Origin: Jannaschia seosinensis
GTDB lineage: Bacteria; Pseudomonadota; Alphaproteobacteria; Rhodobacterales; Rhodobacteraceae
Reading direction: 5' to 3'
DNA length: 60,939 nucleotides
Assembly (NCBI RefSeq): GCF_001408515.1
Contig: NZ_CYPR01000173.1
Location: 1-60,939 of the forward strand
Part shown: positions 18,150 through 27,240 of the stretch, piece by piece
Layout: each line of letters opens with the position of its first letter
Numbering within the stretch: position 1 is the stretch's first letter
Program-made: the position numbers and the translations under genes
The notes under the pieces: model-generated
What the model saw: the letters and a program-made list of their open reading frames with translations, nothing else
Databases searched by the model: none
What the model was told of the DNA's origin: nothing

Positions 18150-19622
18150 TCAGCGCCGCAAAAGAACGCGCCCCGGTGCGACCGTGCGCCATTCCCCGGC
18201 CGTCCCGTCGGGCCAGATCACCCGGACCTCCGCCTCGTCCGCCTCGCCGATCCCGAAATGCAGCGGCCCCACCGCGCCGCCCGCATGCCCGCCGCCAAGC
18301 GTCAGCTCCTGCCGCTGCACCCCTCCGCCCGCGCGCAGTTCCACCCACGCGCCCACCGCATCGCGGTTCCCGCCTGGCTGTTCCACAATCACCGACACGG
18401 CATGCCCCGTCTCCGAGCCGTTTTGCCACACCTCCAGCGGCGCCCGCCGGTTCACCACCGCAAGGTCCAGCCGTCCGTCGCCATCCAGATCGACCAGCGC
18501 CGCGCCCCGTCCGCGATGCATCGACGCGACGCCCGCCCCCTCCGACACCTCACGAAAACGCGGCGCATCCGGTTCGCCCTCGTTCAGCAGCAGGTTGTTG
18601 GGATCGGCCATCGCCATACCCGGCATCTGGTCGACATTGCCCTTGGCGATGAACAGGTCGGCATCGCCGTCATTGTCCACGTCGCCCCATTGCGCATGCC
18701 ACCCGGTCGAGGGCCGCCCGTCGTCGCCCACATGCGGACGGTGTGCGAAGCTGCCGATCTCGAACGGCGCCATCTCGTGCCCGGTCGCCGTCGATAGCAT
18801 GGTCAGTTGATCGCCCATTGAGGTCAGGACCAGATCCGGCCGCCCGTCGCCCGTCACATCGCGCGACGCGATGCCCATCCCCCAGATCGACGGCGCATCG
18901 AACCCGTCCTCGGCCCCGAGAAATCGCGCCTCCTGCGGCGACCACATCTGCTCCTTGCCGTCACTCACGTAATAATGCCGGTCGTTCGACAGCCGAAGCG
19001 TCGGGCGCCCGTCACGATCCTCGTCCGAAAACAGAACCGACAACGCGCAGAATCCGGGCGTCAGCGCGATTTCCTCCCACCCGTCGCCCTCCGGCTCCGG
19101 CCTGAGGATCAGGTTATCGTCGCAGGCCCGGAACGGCCCCTCCGGATCGCTGCGATCCACGTAATGTCCGAAGGCCAGGGTCGGGCGCGCATCTCCCTCC
19201 GCCCACATCGCCGAGAAGGCCGTGGTCCAGCGGTCCTCGTCGGGCAGGCCGATATCCCAAGGAACGAACCCGCAGGCCCCGTCGCCGCGCAGCACGACAT
19301 CCGGACCCACCCGCAACACGACCAGATCGCGCGCCCCGTCCGCATCGAGATCCAGCGCATAGAGCCCCGACGCCCCGGTCACCTCCGGAAGCGTGCCGGC
19401 TTCGAAGACCATGTTCCCGCGATTGTGCAACAGCGTGACCGGATTCGTTCCCCCCGCCGCGGCAAGTTCCGGCAGCCCGTCGCCGTCGCAATCGAAGGCG
19501 GCGATCCCGCCGCCGACGAAATGCTCCCACCCGCCGTCATAGACATGCACGGGCACGGGAACCGGCGCAAATCGCGGATCGGCCGCGGCCGGCGCAGCCA
19601 ACAGCAGCAGCATCCACCTCAT
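18150..19622 (-). CDS. Exported FG-GAP/VCBS repeat protein with ASPIC-type C-terminus
   Basis: A 490-aa protein starting at MRWMLLLLAAPAAADP, a likely signal peptide. It contains repeated calcium-loop-like motifs of the FG-GAP/VCBS beta-propeller type: FDCDGDGLPEL, LDLDADGARDL, RDVTGDGRPDL, GDVDNDGDADL and VDLDGDGRLDL. The C-terminal part (VSVIVEQPGGNRDAVGAWV, then VRVIWPDGT) resembles the ASPIC/UnbV module. Its ATG overlaps the stop of the ROK regulator gene (ATGA), so the two are co-translated. Function is unknown; such propellers bind proteins or glycans outside the cytoplasm. The upstream in-frame extension to 19694 is less likely because it has no signal. Confidence 0.85.
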   Translation of the reverse strand: MRWMLLLLAAPAAADPRFAPVPVPVHVYDGGWEHFVGGGIAAFDCDGDGLPELAAAGGTNPVTLLHNRGNMVFEAGTLPEVTGASGLYALDLDADGARDLVVLRVGPDVVLRGDGACGFVPWDIGLPDEDRWTTAFSAMWAEGDARPTLAFGHYVDRSDPEGPFRACDDNLILRPEPEGDGWEEIALTPGFCALSVLFSDEDRDGRPTLRLSNDRHYYVSDGKEQMWSPQEARFLGAEDGFDAPSIWGMGIASRDVTGDGRPDLVLTSMGDQLTMLSTATGHEMAPFEIGSFAHRPHVGDDGRPSTGWHAQWGDVDNDGDADLFIAKGNVDQMPGMAMADPNNLLLNEGEPDAPRFREVSEGAGVASMHRGRGAALVDLDGDGRLDLAVVNRRAPLEVWQNGSETGHAVSVIVEQPGGNRDAVGAWVELRAGGGVQRQELTLGGGHAGGAVGPLHFGIGEADEAEVRVIWPDGTAGEWRTVAPGRVLLRR

Positions 19623-20857
19623 GCCAGAAGCCGCGGCGTCAGGTCCGACAGCGCCAGCGCTGCCGCCCCCCGTGCCCAGACGAAATCGTCCCAAGCATTC
19701 ACCTCGATCGGCGGTGGATCGTTCAGCGTCAGACCCGGCACCTCGGCCAGCATCTCTTCGGCATAGAGGAAGTCATAGCGCATCCGGCTGCCCGACAGGA
19801 TGATGCGGTTGGGGTCGAACAGATTGGCCACGTTGGCCAGCCCCAGCGCAAGGTAGCGCCCCGCCCGGTCGAAGATCGCGCGCGCCGCCGCATTGCCGTC
19901 CTTGGCCTGCGCGAACAGGGCCTCCAGAACCTCGCCGCGCGGCGGGATCTCGCCGTTGAGCGCCACCGCCGCCTCCCGCACCAGTGCGAAATCGGCGACA
20001 TAGGCCTCCAGACAGCCCCGCTGGCCGCAGCGGCACAGCGCCCCGTCAAGCTGAACCTTCGTGTGGCCAAGCTCCATCCCGTGACCATGCGCCCCGCGAT
20101 AAGGGGCGTGATCGACCACGAGGCCAAGACCGACGCCGTATTCGATCGTCACCACCGCGAAATCCGACAGGGCGCGGCCCTTGCCGAACCAGAGCTCGGC
20201 CATCGTCAGCAGGTTCGCGTCGTTGTCGACCGAGGTCTCGATGCCCAGCCGCTCCGACACGCACACGGCCAGATCCACGTCCCGCTCGGCCATGATGGGG
20301 GACCAGCGCATCCGCCCGCTGGCATGGTCGAGCATGCCCGGCATGCCCAGCCCCGCCCCGAGGACGGGCGGCCCGTCGCCCGCCGTCGCCAGCAGGCGGG
20401 CATAAAGCTCCGCCACATCGTCGAGCAGTCGCGGCACGGACCGGCTCTCGGCGGCGCGGGGCAGGGTGGCGCGGGCGACCGGCTGGCCCGCCAGATCGAC
20501 CAGCAGCGCCGAATATTCGTGATCGCTCACCTTCAGCCCCGCCACCAGGGCACGGTCCGCCCGCACGGCCAGCGTCACCGGCGGCCGGCCCCGCGCCCCG
20601 GTCTGCCCCACATCCTCCAGCTCGCACAGAAGCTCCGTCGCCAGCAGGTCGGACACGACCGGCGTGACCGATCCGGGCGAGACCTCCAGATCCTTCGCCA
20701 GGGCGGCCCGGCTGATGCGCCCGGCAGAGCGGACCTTCTCGTAGATGCGCTGGCGCAGGGGCAGGGACGAACTCGGACGGGCGCTGCGCAAAGGACCGCA
20801 ACCGGGCGGGTCGCCGTCGGTCCGGATCGCATTGATGCGCGGGTCGTCAAGAGACAT
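19619..20857 (-). CDS. xylR: ROK-family xylose-responsive regulator, XylR type
   Basis: A 412-aa protein with an N-terminal winged helix (LRQRIYEKVRSAGRISRAAL, about residues 32-51) and a ROK sugar-kinase-like domain. The latter has the zinc-binding signature GHTKVQLDGALCRCGQRGCLE. The regulator form is recognised from the DNA-binding domain fused to the ROK fold; it senses a sugar rather than phosphorylating it. It is divergent from xylF with a 201-bp shared control region, so it most likely represses the xyl operon in the absence of xylose. The start at 20857 (MSLDDPRINAIRTDG) was chosen over an in-frame start at 20935. Confidence 0.9.
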   Translation of the reverse strand: MSLDDPRINAIRTDGDPPGCGPLRSARPSSSLPLRQRIYEKVRSAGRISRAALAKDLEVSPGSVTPVVSDLLATELLCELEDVGQTGARGRPPVTLAVRADRALVAGLKVSDHEYSALLVDLAGQPVARATLPRAAESRSVPRLLDDVAELYARLLATAGDGPPVLGAGLGMPGMLDHASGRMRWSPIMAERDVDLAVCVSERLGIETSVDNDANLLTMAELWFGKGRALSDFAVVTIEYGVGLGLVVDHAPYRGAHGHGMELGHTKVQLDGALCRCGQRGCLEAYVADFALVREAAVALNGEIPPRGEVLEALFAQAKDGNAAARAIFDRAGRYLALGLANVANLFDPNRIILSGSRMRYDFLYAEEMLAEVPGLTLNDPPPIEVNAWDDFVWARGAAALALSDLTPRLLA

Positions 20858-20977
20858 TAATTCGTGTCCGAAACAAATATTCCTGCCTGAACCCGCCGCA
20901 CCCCCACGAAAGGCGGGGGTTCCGGGCTTCGGCACGGGGGGATTGAACGATTCTTCGATCTTCGCGTCAAATTATTT

Positions 20978-21004
20978 TTGACAATCGAACATAAACTTGG
21001 TTCG
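20978..21004 (+). promoter_or_regulatory. Candidate xylF promoter with overlapping operator
   Basis: TTGACA at 20978-20983 is a good -35 box. An inverted repeat CGAAC-N9-GTTCG (20986-21004) covers the spacer and the -10 position, where an operator for the divergent ROK regulator would block RNA polymerase. The -10 itself is weak. No function is proven; the call rests on symmetry and position. Confidence 0.45.
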
Positions 21005-21058
21005 GTATCCGCGTCCGGCCTCCGCGCAAGCGCAGCCGTACCGCAACGGGAGGATAAC

Positions 21059-22087
21059 ATGAAGAAACTGTTCACGGTGGCTGCGGCCGCCACGCTGACA
21101 TTCACGACTGCCGCGATTGCGCAGGACGCCCCGACCGTCGGCGTCAGCTGGTCGAACTTCCAGGAGGAGCGCTGGAAGACCGACGAGACCGCGATCCGCG
21201 AGGCGCTCGATGCCGCTGGCGCCAGCTATATTTCCTCCGATGCGCAATCCTCCGCCTCCAAGCAGCTTTCCGACATCGAGAGCCTGATCGCGCAGGGTGC
21301 CGACGCCCTCATCATCCTCGCGCAGGATGCCGACGCGATCGGCCCCGCCGTCCAGCGTGCCGCGGACGAGGGCATCCCCGTCGTCGGCTATGACCGCCTG
21401 ATCGAGGACCCGCGCGCCTTCTACCTGACCTTCGACAACATCGAGGTCGGCCGCATGCAGGCCCGCGCGGTGCTCGAAGAGGCGCCCACCGGCAACTACG
21501 TGATGATCAAGGGCTCGCCGACCGATCCGAACGCGGACTTCCTGCGCGCGGGCCAGGGCGAGGTGCTGGAGGAGGCGATCGCCGCCGGCGACATCACCAT
21601 CGTCGCCGAAGCCTATACCGACGGCTGGCTACCCGCGAACGCGCAGCGCAACATGGAGCAGATTCTGACGGCGCAGAACAACGAGGTCGACGCGGTCGTG
21701 GCGTCCAATGACGGCACCGCCGGCGGCGCCGTCGCGGCGCTGACGGCGCAGGGCATGGAGGGCATTCCGGTCTCGGGTCAGGACGCCGATCACGCCGCGC
21801 TCAACCGCGTCGCCGGTGGCACGCAGACAGTCAGCGTCTGGAAGGATTCGCGCGACCTCGGCCGCGCCGCGGGCGAAATCGCCCTCCAGCTGGCCCAAGG
21901 CGCCGACCTGTCGGAGATCGAGGATTCCGTCGAGTGGGAATCACCCGGCGGCACCACGCTGCAGGCGCGCTTCCTCGAGCCGATCCCGGTCACGCGGGAC
22001 AACCTGGAAGTTGTCGTCGATGCCGGCTGGATCAGCCAGGAAGCGCTCTGCCAGGGCGTCGAGGACGGCCCGGCCCCCTGCAACTGA
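21059..22087 (+). CDS. xylF: D-xylose ABC transporter, substrate-binding protein
   Basis: A 342-aa periplasmic binding protein with a signal peptide (MKKLFTVAAAATLTFTTAAIA, cleaved before QDAPTVG). The sugar-binding fold of the RbsB/XylF family is seen in GVSWSNFQEERWKTDE at the mature N-terminus, VVGYDRLIED and VSGQDADHAALNRV. The XylF-like N-terminus and the adjacent xylH, xylG, xylB and xylA genes support xylose as substrate. A GGGAGG ribosome-binding site lies about 6 bp before the ATG. It is the first gene of the operon and is followed by a stable hairpin. Confidence 0.94.
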   Translation: MKKLFTVAAAATLTFTTAAIAQDAPTVGVSWSNFQEERWKTDETAIREALDAAGASYISSDAQSSASKQLSDIESLIAQGADALIILAQDADAIGPAVQRAADEGIPVVGYDRLIEDPRAFYLTFDNIEVGRMQARAVLEEAPTGNYVMIKGSPTDPNADFLRAGQGEVLEEAIAAGDITIVAEAYTDGWLPANAQRNMEQILTAQNNEVDAVVASNDGTAGGAVAALTAQGMEGIPVSGQDADHAALNRVAGGTQTVSVWKDSRDLGRAAGEIALQLAQGADLSEIEDSVEWESPGGTTLQARFLEPIPVTRDNLEVVVDAGWISQEALCQGVEDGPAPCN

Positions 22088-22100
22088 GCCTGAACTGACG

Positions 22101-22133
22101 GAGGGCCCGCCCCGGCACGGGGGCGGACCCTTC
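22101..22133 (+). promoter_or_regulatory. Intercistronic GC-rich hairpin between xylF and xylH
   Basis: Arms GAGGGCCCGCCCC and GGGGCGGACCCTTC pair with few mismatches, 14 bp after the xylF stop. Hairpins here commonly protect the upstream message, so the binding protein is made in excess of the membrane subunits. There is no U-run, so full termination is not expected. Confidence 0.55.
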
Positions 22134-22198
22134 CTTCAGCCCCATTCCATTTCAATGACTTGCGCGAATTACCCATGGGTAATCGCAGCGGAGGCCCC

Positions 22199-23497
22199 AT
22201 GACCGACGCCACGTCCGCCCCCAAGGCCGCGCCACAGCGCAAGGGCCTCGCCGCGCTGGAAGTCGATACCCGTCTTCTTGGCATGATCGGCGCCTTCGTG
22301 TTGATCTGTCTCGCGTTCCATTTCGCCTCGGATGGGCGATTCATCACGCCGCGCAACCTGTTCAACCTGACGATCCAGACGGCATCCGTGGCGATCATGG
22401 CGACCGGAATGGTCTTCGTCATCGTCATGCGCCACATCGACCTGTCGGTGGGCTCGGTCCTCGCCACCTGTTCGGCCGTCATGGCGATGATGCAGACGGC
22501 CGTCGTGCCCGAATGGTTCGGCCTCGGGCTGGACCATCCGGCGATCGCGCCGCTGGCCATCCTCGCGGGCCTCGTGACGGGCGCGCTGATCGGGGCGTTC
22601 CACGGCTGGCTGATCGGCTATCTCGCCATTCCCGCCTTCATCGTGACGCTGGGCGGTCTGCTGATCTGGCGCAACGTCGCCTGGTATCTCACCAGCGGTC
22701 AGACGATCGGCCCCCTCAACGAGACGTTCCAGCTTTTCGGGGGCATCAACGGCACGCTGGGCGAGACCTGGTCGTGGATCGTGGGCGCGCTCGCCGCCGC
22801 CGCCGCCGTCTGGAGCCTGATCTCGGCGCGGCGCAACAAGATCTCGCATGAAATGCCGGTCAAGCCGCTCTGGGCGGAGGCCGCGCTCGCGCTCGTCGTG
22901 GTCGCCGGCATCCTGGGCTTCGTGGCGCTGCTCAATGCCTATACCGTCCCGTGGCGGGTGCTGGAGCGGGAATTCGCGGCGCGGGGCGCAGTCATGCCCG
23001 AGGGCTACAGCGAGGGCTACGGCCTGCCGATCTCCGTGGTGCTCGTGATCGCGGTGGCGATCGTGATGACGGTCATCGCGCGGCGCACCCGCTTCGGCCG
23101 CTATATCTTCGCCACCGGGGGCAACCCCGATGCGGCGGAGCTGTCGGGCATCGACACGCGGATGCTGACGGTCAAGGTCTTCGCGCTTCTGGGTGTGCTC
23201 TGCGCGCTGGCCGCGGTGGTCGCCTCGGCGCGCCTGACGAACCACTCCAACGATATCGGCATCCTCGACGAATTGCGCGTGATCGCCGCCGCCGTGATCG
23301 GGGGCACCGCGCTCAAGGGCGGGATCGGCACGATCTACGGCGCGATCATCGGCGCACTCATCATGCAGTCCCTGCAATCGGGCATGGCGATGGTGGGCGT
23401 GGATGCGCCGCTTCAGAACATCGTGGTCGGCTCGGTCCTCGTCTTCGCCGTCTTCGTGGACATCCTCTACCGCAAGCGCACGGGCGCGCGCGACTGA
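22199..23497 (+). CDS. xylH: D-xylose ABC transporter, permease
   Basis: A 432-aa inner-membrane permease of the BPD_transp_2 family with about ten to twelve hydrophobic segments. Family landmarks include [13 protein letters not shown] (about residue 80), the glycine-rich [13 protein letters not shown] and [15 protein letters not shown] before the last membrane segments. The length is typical of XylH, which is longer than RbsC because of an inserted loop after the TGGLL-like motif. The start at 22199 follows a GGAGG site; in-frame codons upstream lack one. Operon position is between xylF and xylG. Confidence 0.93.
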   Translation: MTDATSAPKAAPQRKGLAALEVDTRLLGMIGAFVLICLAFHFASDGRFITPRNLFNLTIQTASVAIMATGMVFVIVMRHIDLSVGSVLATCSAVMAMMQTAVVPEWFGLGLDHPAIAPLAILAGLVTGALIGAFHGWLIGYLAIPAFIVTLGGLLIWRNVAWYLTSGQTIGPLNETFQLFGGINGTLGETWSWIVGALAAAAAVWSLISARRNKISHEMPVKPLWAEAALALVVVAGILGFVALLNAYTVPWRVLEREFAARGAVMPEGYSEGYGLPISVVLVIAVAIVMTVIARRTRFGRYIFATGGNPDAAELSGIDTRMLTVKVFALLGVLCALAAVVASARLTNHSNDIGILDELRVIAAAVIGGTALKGGIGTIYGAIIGALIMQSLQSGMAMVGVDAPLQNIVVGSVLVFAVFVDILYRKRTGARD

Positions 23498-23504
23498 TCC
23501 GTTC

Positions 23505-23537
23505 GCCGGGGCGCGGGGCTGCGGCCCCGGCCCCGGC
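23505..23537 (+). promoter_or_regulatory. GC-rich hairpin between xylH and xylG
   Basis: Long complementary arms, GCCGGGGCGCGGGGC and GCCCCGGCCCCGGC, surround a very short loop in the 80-bp gap. There is no U-run. It may affect mRNA processing or partial attenuation; nothing more can be read. Confidence 0.45.
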
Positions 23538-23577
23538 GGGCACAACGAATGCCCGCGACCGCATGGGAGCAAATCGA

Positions 23578-24339
23578 ATGGTAGATTATTCCGGAACCCC
23601 CCTCGTCGAGCTGCGCGACATCTCGATCGCCTTCGGGGGCGTGCAGGCCGTCGACCGCGTGTCGCTCGACCTCTATCCCGGCGAGGTGGTCGGACTGCTG
23701 GGCCATAACGGCGCGGGCAAGTCCACGCTTATCAAGTGCCTGTCGGGCGCCTATACGCGCGATTCCGGCGAGATCCTGATCGACGGTCAGCCCGCCGACA
23801 TCCGCTCTCCCGCCGATGCGCGGCACCACAATATCGAGACGATCTACCAGACCCTCGCGCTGGCCGACAATCTCGACGCGCCGGCGAACCTGTTCCTCGG
23901 GCGCGAGCTGACGACGAAGCTGGGCCTCGTCGACGACGCGCGGATGGAATCGGAGACGCGCAAGATCATGGCGCGCCTCAACCCCAACTTCCGCAAGATC
24001 AACGAGCCGGTCAGCGCCCTGTCGGGCGGTCAGCGGCAATCCGTGGCCATCGCCCGCGCGGTCTATTTCAACGCGCGCATCCTGATCATGGACGAGCCGA
24101 CCGCCGCGCTCGGCGTGCACGAGACCAAGATGGTCGCCGACCTGATCGAGGAGCTGAAAAGCCAGGGCCTCGGCATCTTCCTCATCAGCCACGACACCCG
24201 CGAGATGATGGATCTCTGCGACCGCGTGTCGGTGATGAAGAACGGCCAGCTCATCGGCACCGAGCGGGTCGAGGACGTGACCGAGGACGACATCCTCAGC
24301 ATGATCATCCTCGGCAAGAACCCCAGGGCGGCGGCCTGA
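23578..24339 (+). CDS. xylG: Sugar ABC transporter ATP-binding protein, single-domain XylG
   Basis: A 253-aa ATPase with Walker [10 protein letters not shown] (about residues 43-51), signature LSGGQRQ, Walker [13 protein letters not shown] and switch His in LISHD. It energises xylose import with XylF and XylH. The well-known enterobacterial XylG is a tandem two-domain ATPase about twice as long; this one has a single nucleotide-binding domain, so two copies must assemble per transporter, as in FrcA-type systems. It starts at an ATG with a GGGAGC site upstream and ends 100 bp before xylB. Confidence 0.9.
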   Translation: MVDYSGTPLVELRDISIAFGGVQAVDRVSLDLYPGEVVGLLGHNGAGKSTLIKCLSGAYTRDSGEILIDGQPADIRSPADARHHNIETIYQTLALADNLDAPANLFLGRELTTKLGLVDDARMESETRKIMARLNPNFRKINEPVSALSGGQRQSVAIARAVYFNARILIMDEPTAALGVHETKMVADLIEELKSQGLGIFLISHDTREMMDLCDRVSVMKNGQLIGTERVEDVTEDDILSMIILGKNPRAAA

Positions 24340-24439
24340 CGCCATTTCGAACGCGGCGGCGGTCCGCCCGGCGATGCCGGGCTGCCGCGCCGTGCCTCCG
24401 GGTCGCGCGCGGCCCGCAAACGCTCCACGGAGTTTCCTG

Positions 24440-25858
24440 ATGTATCTCGGTCTCGACCTCGGCACCTCCTCGCTCAAGGCGCTTCTGATCGACGCGGCGC
24501 AATCCGTCGTCGCAGAAGCCACCGCGCCCCTCGATGTGCAGCGCCCCCGCTCCGGCTGGTCCGAGCAGGACGCGACCGCGTGGGAAGGCGCCTGCGAAAA
24601 GGCCGTGCGCGGCCTCGATGCCGATCTGTCGAAGGTCCGCGCGATCGGGCTGGCGGGGCACATGCACGGCGCGACGCTCGTGGACGGCGATGACCGGCCG
24701 CTGCGGCCGTGTCTTTTGTGGAACGATACCCGCGCCGCCGACGAGGCCACCGCAATGGACGATGCGCAGGCCCGGCGGATCACCGGCAACATCGTCTTTC
24801 CCGGCTTCACCGCGCCCAAGGCCGAATGGGTCCGGCGCACGGAACCGGAGATCTGGGACCGCGTCGCACGGATCCTTCTGCCCAAGGATTACCTGCGCCT
24901 GTGGCTGACCGGCGAGGCCGTGTCCGAGATGTCGGATGCCGCGGGGACCGCATGGCTCGACGTGGGCGCGCGGGATTGGTCGGAGGCGATGCTGGCGCGG
25001 CAGGGTCTGACGCGCGATCACATGCCGCGGCTGGTCGAGGGGTCGGAGATCTCGGCCCGGCTGCGCGACGAACTCGCCGACCGCCTCGGCCTGCCGCGCG
25101 GCACGCCGGTCGCGGGCGGGGCGGGCGACAATGCCGCCGCCGCAATGGGGACCGGTGCGGTCGCGCCGGGTCAGGGCTTCGTCTCGCTGGGCACGTCGGG
25201 CGTGCTGTTCGTCTCGTCGGCGGCGTTCCAGCCCGCCCCCGAGACGGCCGTGCACACCTTCTGCCATGCGGTGCCGGACACCTGGCACCAGATGGGCGTG
25301 ATCCTGAACTGCACCGACAGCCTGGAATGGGCCGCGCGCCTGACCGGGCGCGATGCGGGGGCGCTCGCCTCCGGTGATCTCATGCCACCGGGCCGGCCGC
25401 TGTTCCTGCCCTATCTCGGCGGCGAGCGGACGCCGCACAATGATGCCGGCGTGCGCGGCAGCCTGCTTGGGATCGAGCATGCCACCGACGCCGCCGCCCT
25501 CGGCCGCGCGGTGATGGAGGGAGTGGCCTTCGCGCTCCGCGACAATCTCGATGCCCTGCGCGGCACCGGCACCCCGATCGAGCGGCTCCTGGCCGTCGGC
25601 GGCGGCGCCCGGTCCGAGACGTGGCTCAGGATGATCGCCACCGTTCTCGACATGCCGCTCCACCTGCCCCGCGACGGCCAGTTCGGCGCGGCGCTCGGGG
25701 CCTGCCGCCTCGCCATGATGGCCGACGGCGCGGGATCCGACGTCGCCGAGGCCCCGCCCATCGACCGCGTGATCGAACCCGATCCCGACCTGCGCGACGC
25801 CTTCACCGAAGGCCACGCGCGCTTCAAAGCTGCCTATGCCCCCACGAGGACCCTATGA
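24440..25858 (+). CDS. xylB: Xylulokinase
   Basis: A 472-aa FGGY-family kinase that converts D-xylulose to D-xylulose 5-phosphate. Landmarks are the N-terminal phosphate-binding loop ([18 protein letters not shown]), the substrate segment [13 protein letters not shown] (xylulokinase pattern MHG), the catalytic Asp in [14 protein letters not shown] and the second ATP loop [13 protein letters not shown]. Length is slightly below the common 480-500 aa. Its TGA overlaps the xylA ATG (ATGA). Confidence 0.95.
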   Translation: MYLGLDLGTSSLKALLIDAAQSVVAEATAPLDVQRPRSGWSEQDATAWEGACEKAVRGLDADLSKVRAIGLAGHMHGATLVDGDDRPLRPCLLWNDTRAADEATAMDDAQARRITGNIVFPGFTAPKAEWVRRTEPEIWDRVARILLPKDYLRLWLTGEAVSEMSDAAGTAWLDVGARDWSEAMLARQGLTRDHMPRLVEGSEISARLRDELADRLGLPRGTPVAGGAGDNAAAAMGTGAVAPGQGFVSLGTSGVLFVSSAAFQPAPETAVHTFCHAVPDTWHQMGVILNCTDSLEWAARLTGRDAGALASGDLMPPGRPLFLPYLGGERTPHNDAGVRGSLLGIEHATDAAALGRAVMEGVAFALRDNLDALRGTGTPIERLLAVGGGARSETWLRMIATVLDMPLHLPRDGQFGAALGACRLAMMADGAGSDVAEAPPIDRVIEPDPDLRDAFTEGHARFKAAYAPTRTL

Positions 25859-27159
25859 CCGACTTCTTCCAAGGTATCGAACCCGTCCGTTTCGACCCCC
25901 AGGGTGACGGCGACCTGACATTCCGGCACTACGACCCCGACGCGACCGTCATGGGCAAGCGGCTGGAGGATCACCTGCGCTTCTCCGTCGCGTGGTGGCA
26001 TTCCTTCGCGTGGGAGGGCGGCGATCCGTTCGGCGGCCAGACGTTCCAGCGGCCGTGGTTCGCCGACGCCGCCGGGGGCGACACGATCGCGGCCGCGAAG
26101 ATGAAGGCCGACGCCGCCTTCGAGATGTTCGACATCCTCGGCCAGCCGTTCTTCTGCTTCCACGATGCCGACATCCGGCCCGAGGGCGCGGATTTCGCCG
26201 AGAACACCGCCAACCTCGACGAGATCACCGATTACATCGGCACCAAGATGGAGCGCTCGCGAACCCGGCTTCTGTGGGGCACCGCCAACCTGTTCGGCCA
26301 CCGCCGCTACATGTCCGGCGCGGCGACCAATCCCGATCCGGATGTCTTCGCCTTCGCCGCGGCCACGGTGAAGACCTGCATCGACGCGACGAAGAAGCTC
26401 GGAGGGCAGAATTACGTGCTCTGGGGCGGTCGCGAGGGGTACGAGACGCTGCTCAACACCGACCTCACGCGCGAGCGGGAGCAGGCCGGCCGGTTCCTGT
26501 GCATGGCCGTCGATTACGCCCGCAAGATCGGCTTCGACGGCGCCATTATGATCGAGCCCAAGCCGCAGGAGCCGACCAAGCATCAATACGATTACGACGT
26601 CGCCACGGTCTATTCCTTCCTCAAGGATTTCGGGCTTGAGGACGAGGTGAAGGTCAATATCGAGCAGGGCCACGCGATCCTCGCCGGCCATTCCTTCGAG
26701 CACGAACTGGCGCTCGCCGCCTCGCTGGGGATCTTCGGCTCCATCGACATGAACCGCAACGACTACCAGTCGGGCTGGGATACCGACCAGTTCCCCGACA
26801 ACGTCCCGGAAGTGGCGCGGGCCTATTACGAGGTGCTGCGCGCAGGCGGCTTCACCACCGGCGGCACCAATTTCGACGCCAAGCTGCGGCGGCAATCGCT
26901 GGAGCCGGTCGACCTGATCGCCGCCCATGTCGGCGCGATGGATGTCTGCGCGCGCGGCCTCAAGGCGGCGGCGGCCCTGCTGGAGGACGGCGCACTCGAG
27001 ACGGCGCGCGAGGCCCGCTATGCCGGTTGGGAGGAGGGCGACCTTCTGGATTCCGATCTCGAATCCATCGCCGAGAAGGTGCGCCGCGAAGGCATCAATC
27101 CCGAGCCCCGCTCCGGTCGGCAGGAACGGCTGGAGAATATCTGGAACCGCTTCGTCTGA
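25855..27159 (+). CDS. xylA: Xylose isomerase
   Basis: A 434-aa class II-length xylose isomerase (D-xylose to D-xylulose). Conserved parts include [12 protein letters not shown], the catalytic His segment [12 protein letters not shown], the metal-binding Glu in [35 protein letters not shown] and the DMNRND metal loop. It is the last gene of the xyl operon, coupled to xylB by an ATGA overlap and followed by a hairpin terminator. Confidence 0.97.
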   Translation: MTDFFQGIEPVRFDPQGDGDLTFRHYDPDATVMGKRLEDHLRFSVAWWHSFAWEGGDPFGGQTFQRPWFADAAGGDTIAAAKMKADAAFEMFDILGQPFFCFHDADIRPEGADFAENTANLDEITDYIGTKMERSRTRLLWGTANLFGHRRYMSGAATNPDPDVFAFAAATVKTCIDATKKLGGQNYVLWGGREGYETLLNTDLTREREQAGRFLCMAVDYARKIGFDGAIMIEPKPQEPTKHQYDYDVATVYSFLKDFGLEDEVKVNIEQGHAILAGHSFEHELALAASLGIFGSIDMNRNDYQSGWDTDQFPDNVPEVARAYYEVLRAGGFTTGGTNFDAKLRRQSLEPVDLIAAHVGAMDVCARGLKAAAALLEDGALETAREARYAGWEEGDLLDSDLESIAEKVRREGINPEPRSGRQERLENIWNRFV

Positions 27160-27168
27160 GGTGCAGCG

Positions 27169-27188
27169 GCGGGTCCGCAAGGGCCCGC
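27169..27188 (+). terminator. Hairpin after xylA, probable operon terminator
   Basis: Arms GCGGGTCC and GGGCCCGC (one G-U pair) with a GCAA tetraloop, 10 bp after the xylA stop, followed by the T-containing CTCCTTGCTCC. It lies in the convergent gap before the FAD oxidoreductase gene. Confidence 0.6.
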
Positions 27189-27240
27189 TCCTTGCTCCTG
27201 AGGCGCACCGGGGACCGATCTCCGGCTCGTCTCAGGCGCC

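Noticed and set aside
22169-23572. A 467-codon minus-strand frame rich in His, Asp and Arg
   Set aside because: It mirrors xylH; the composition is typical of antisense translation of high-GC membrane-protein genes.
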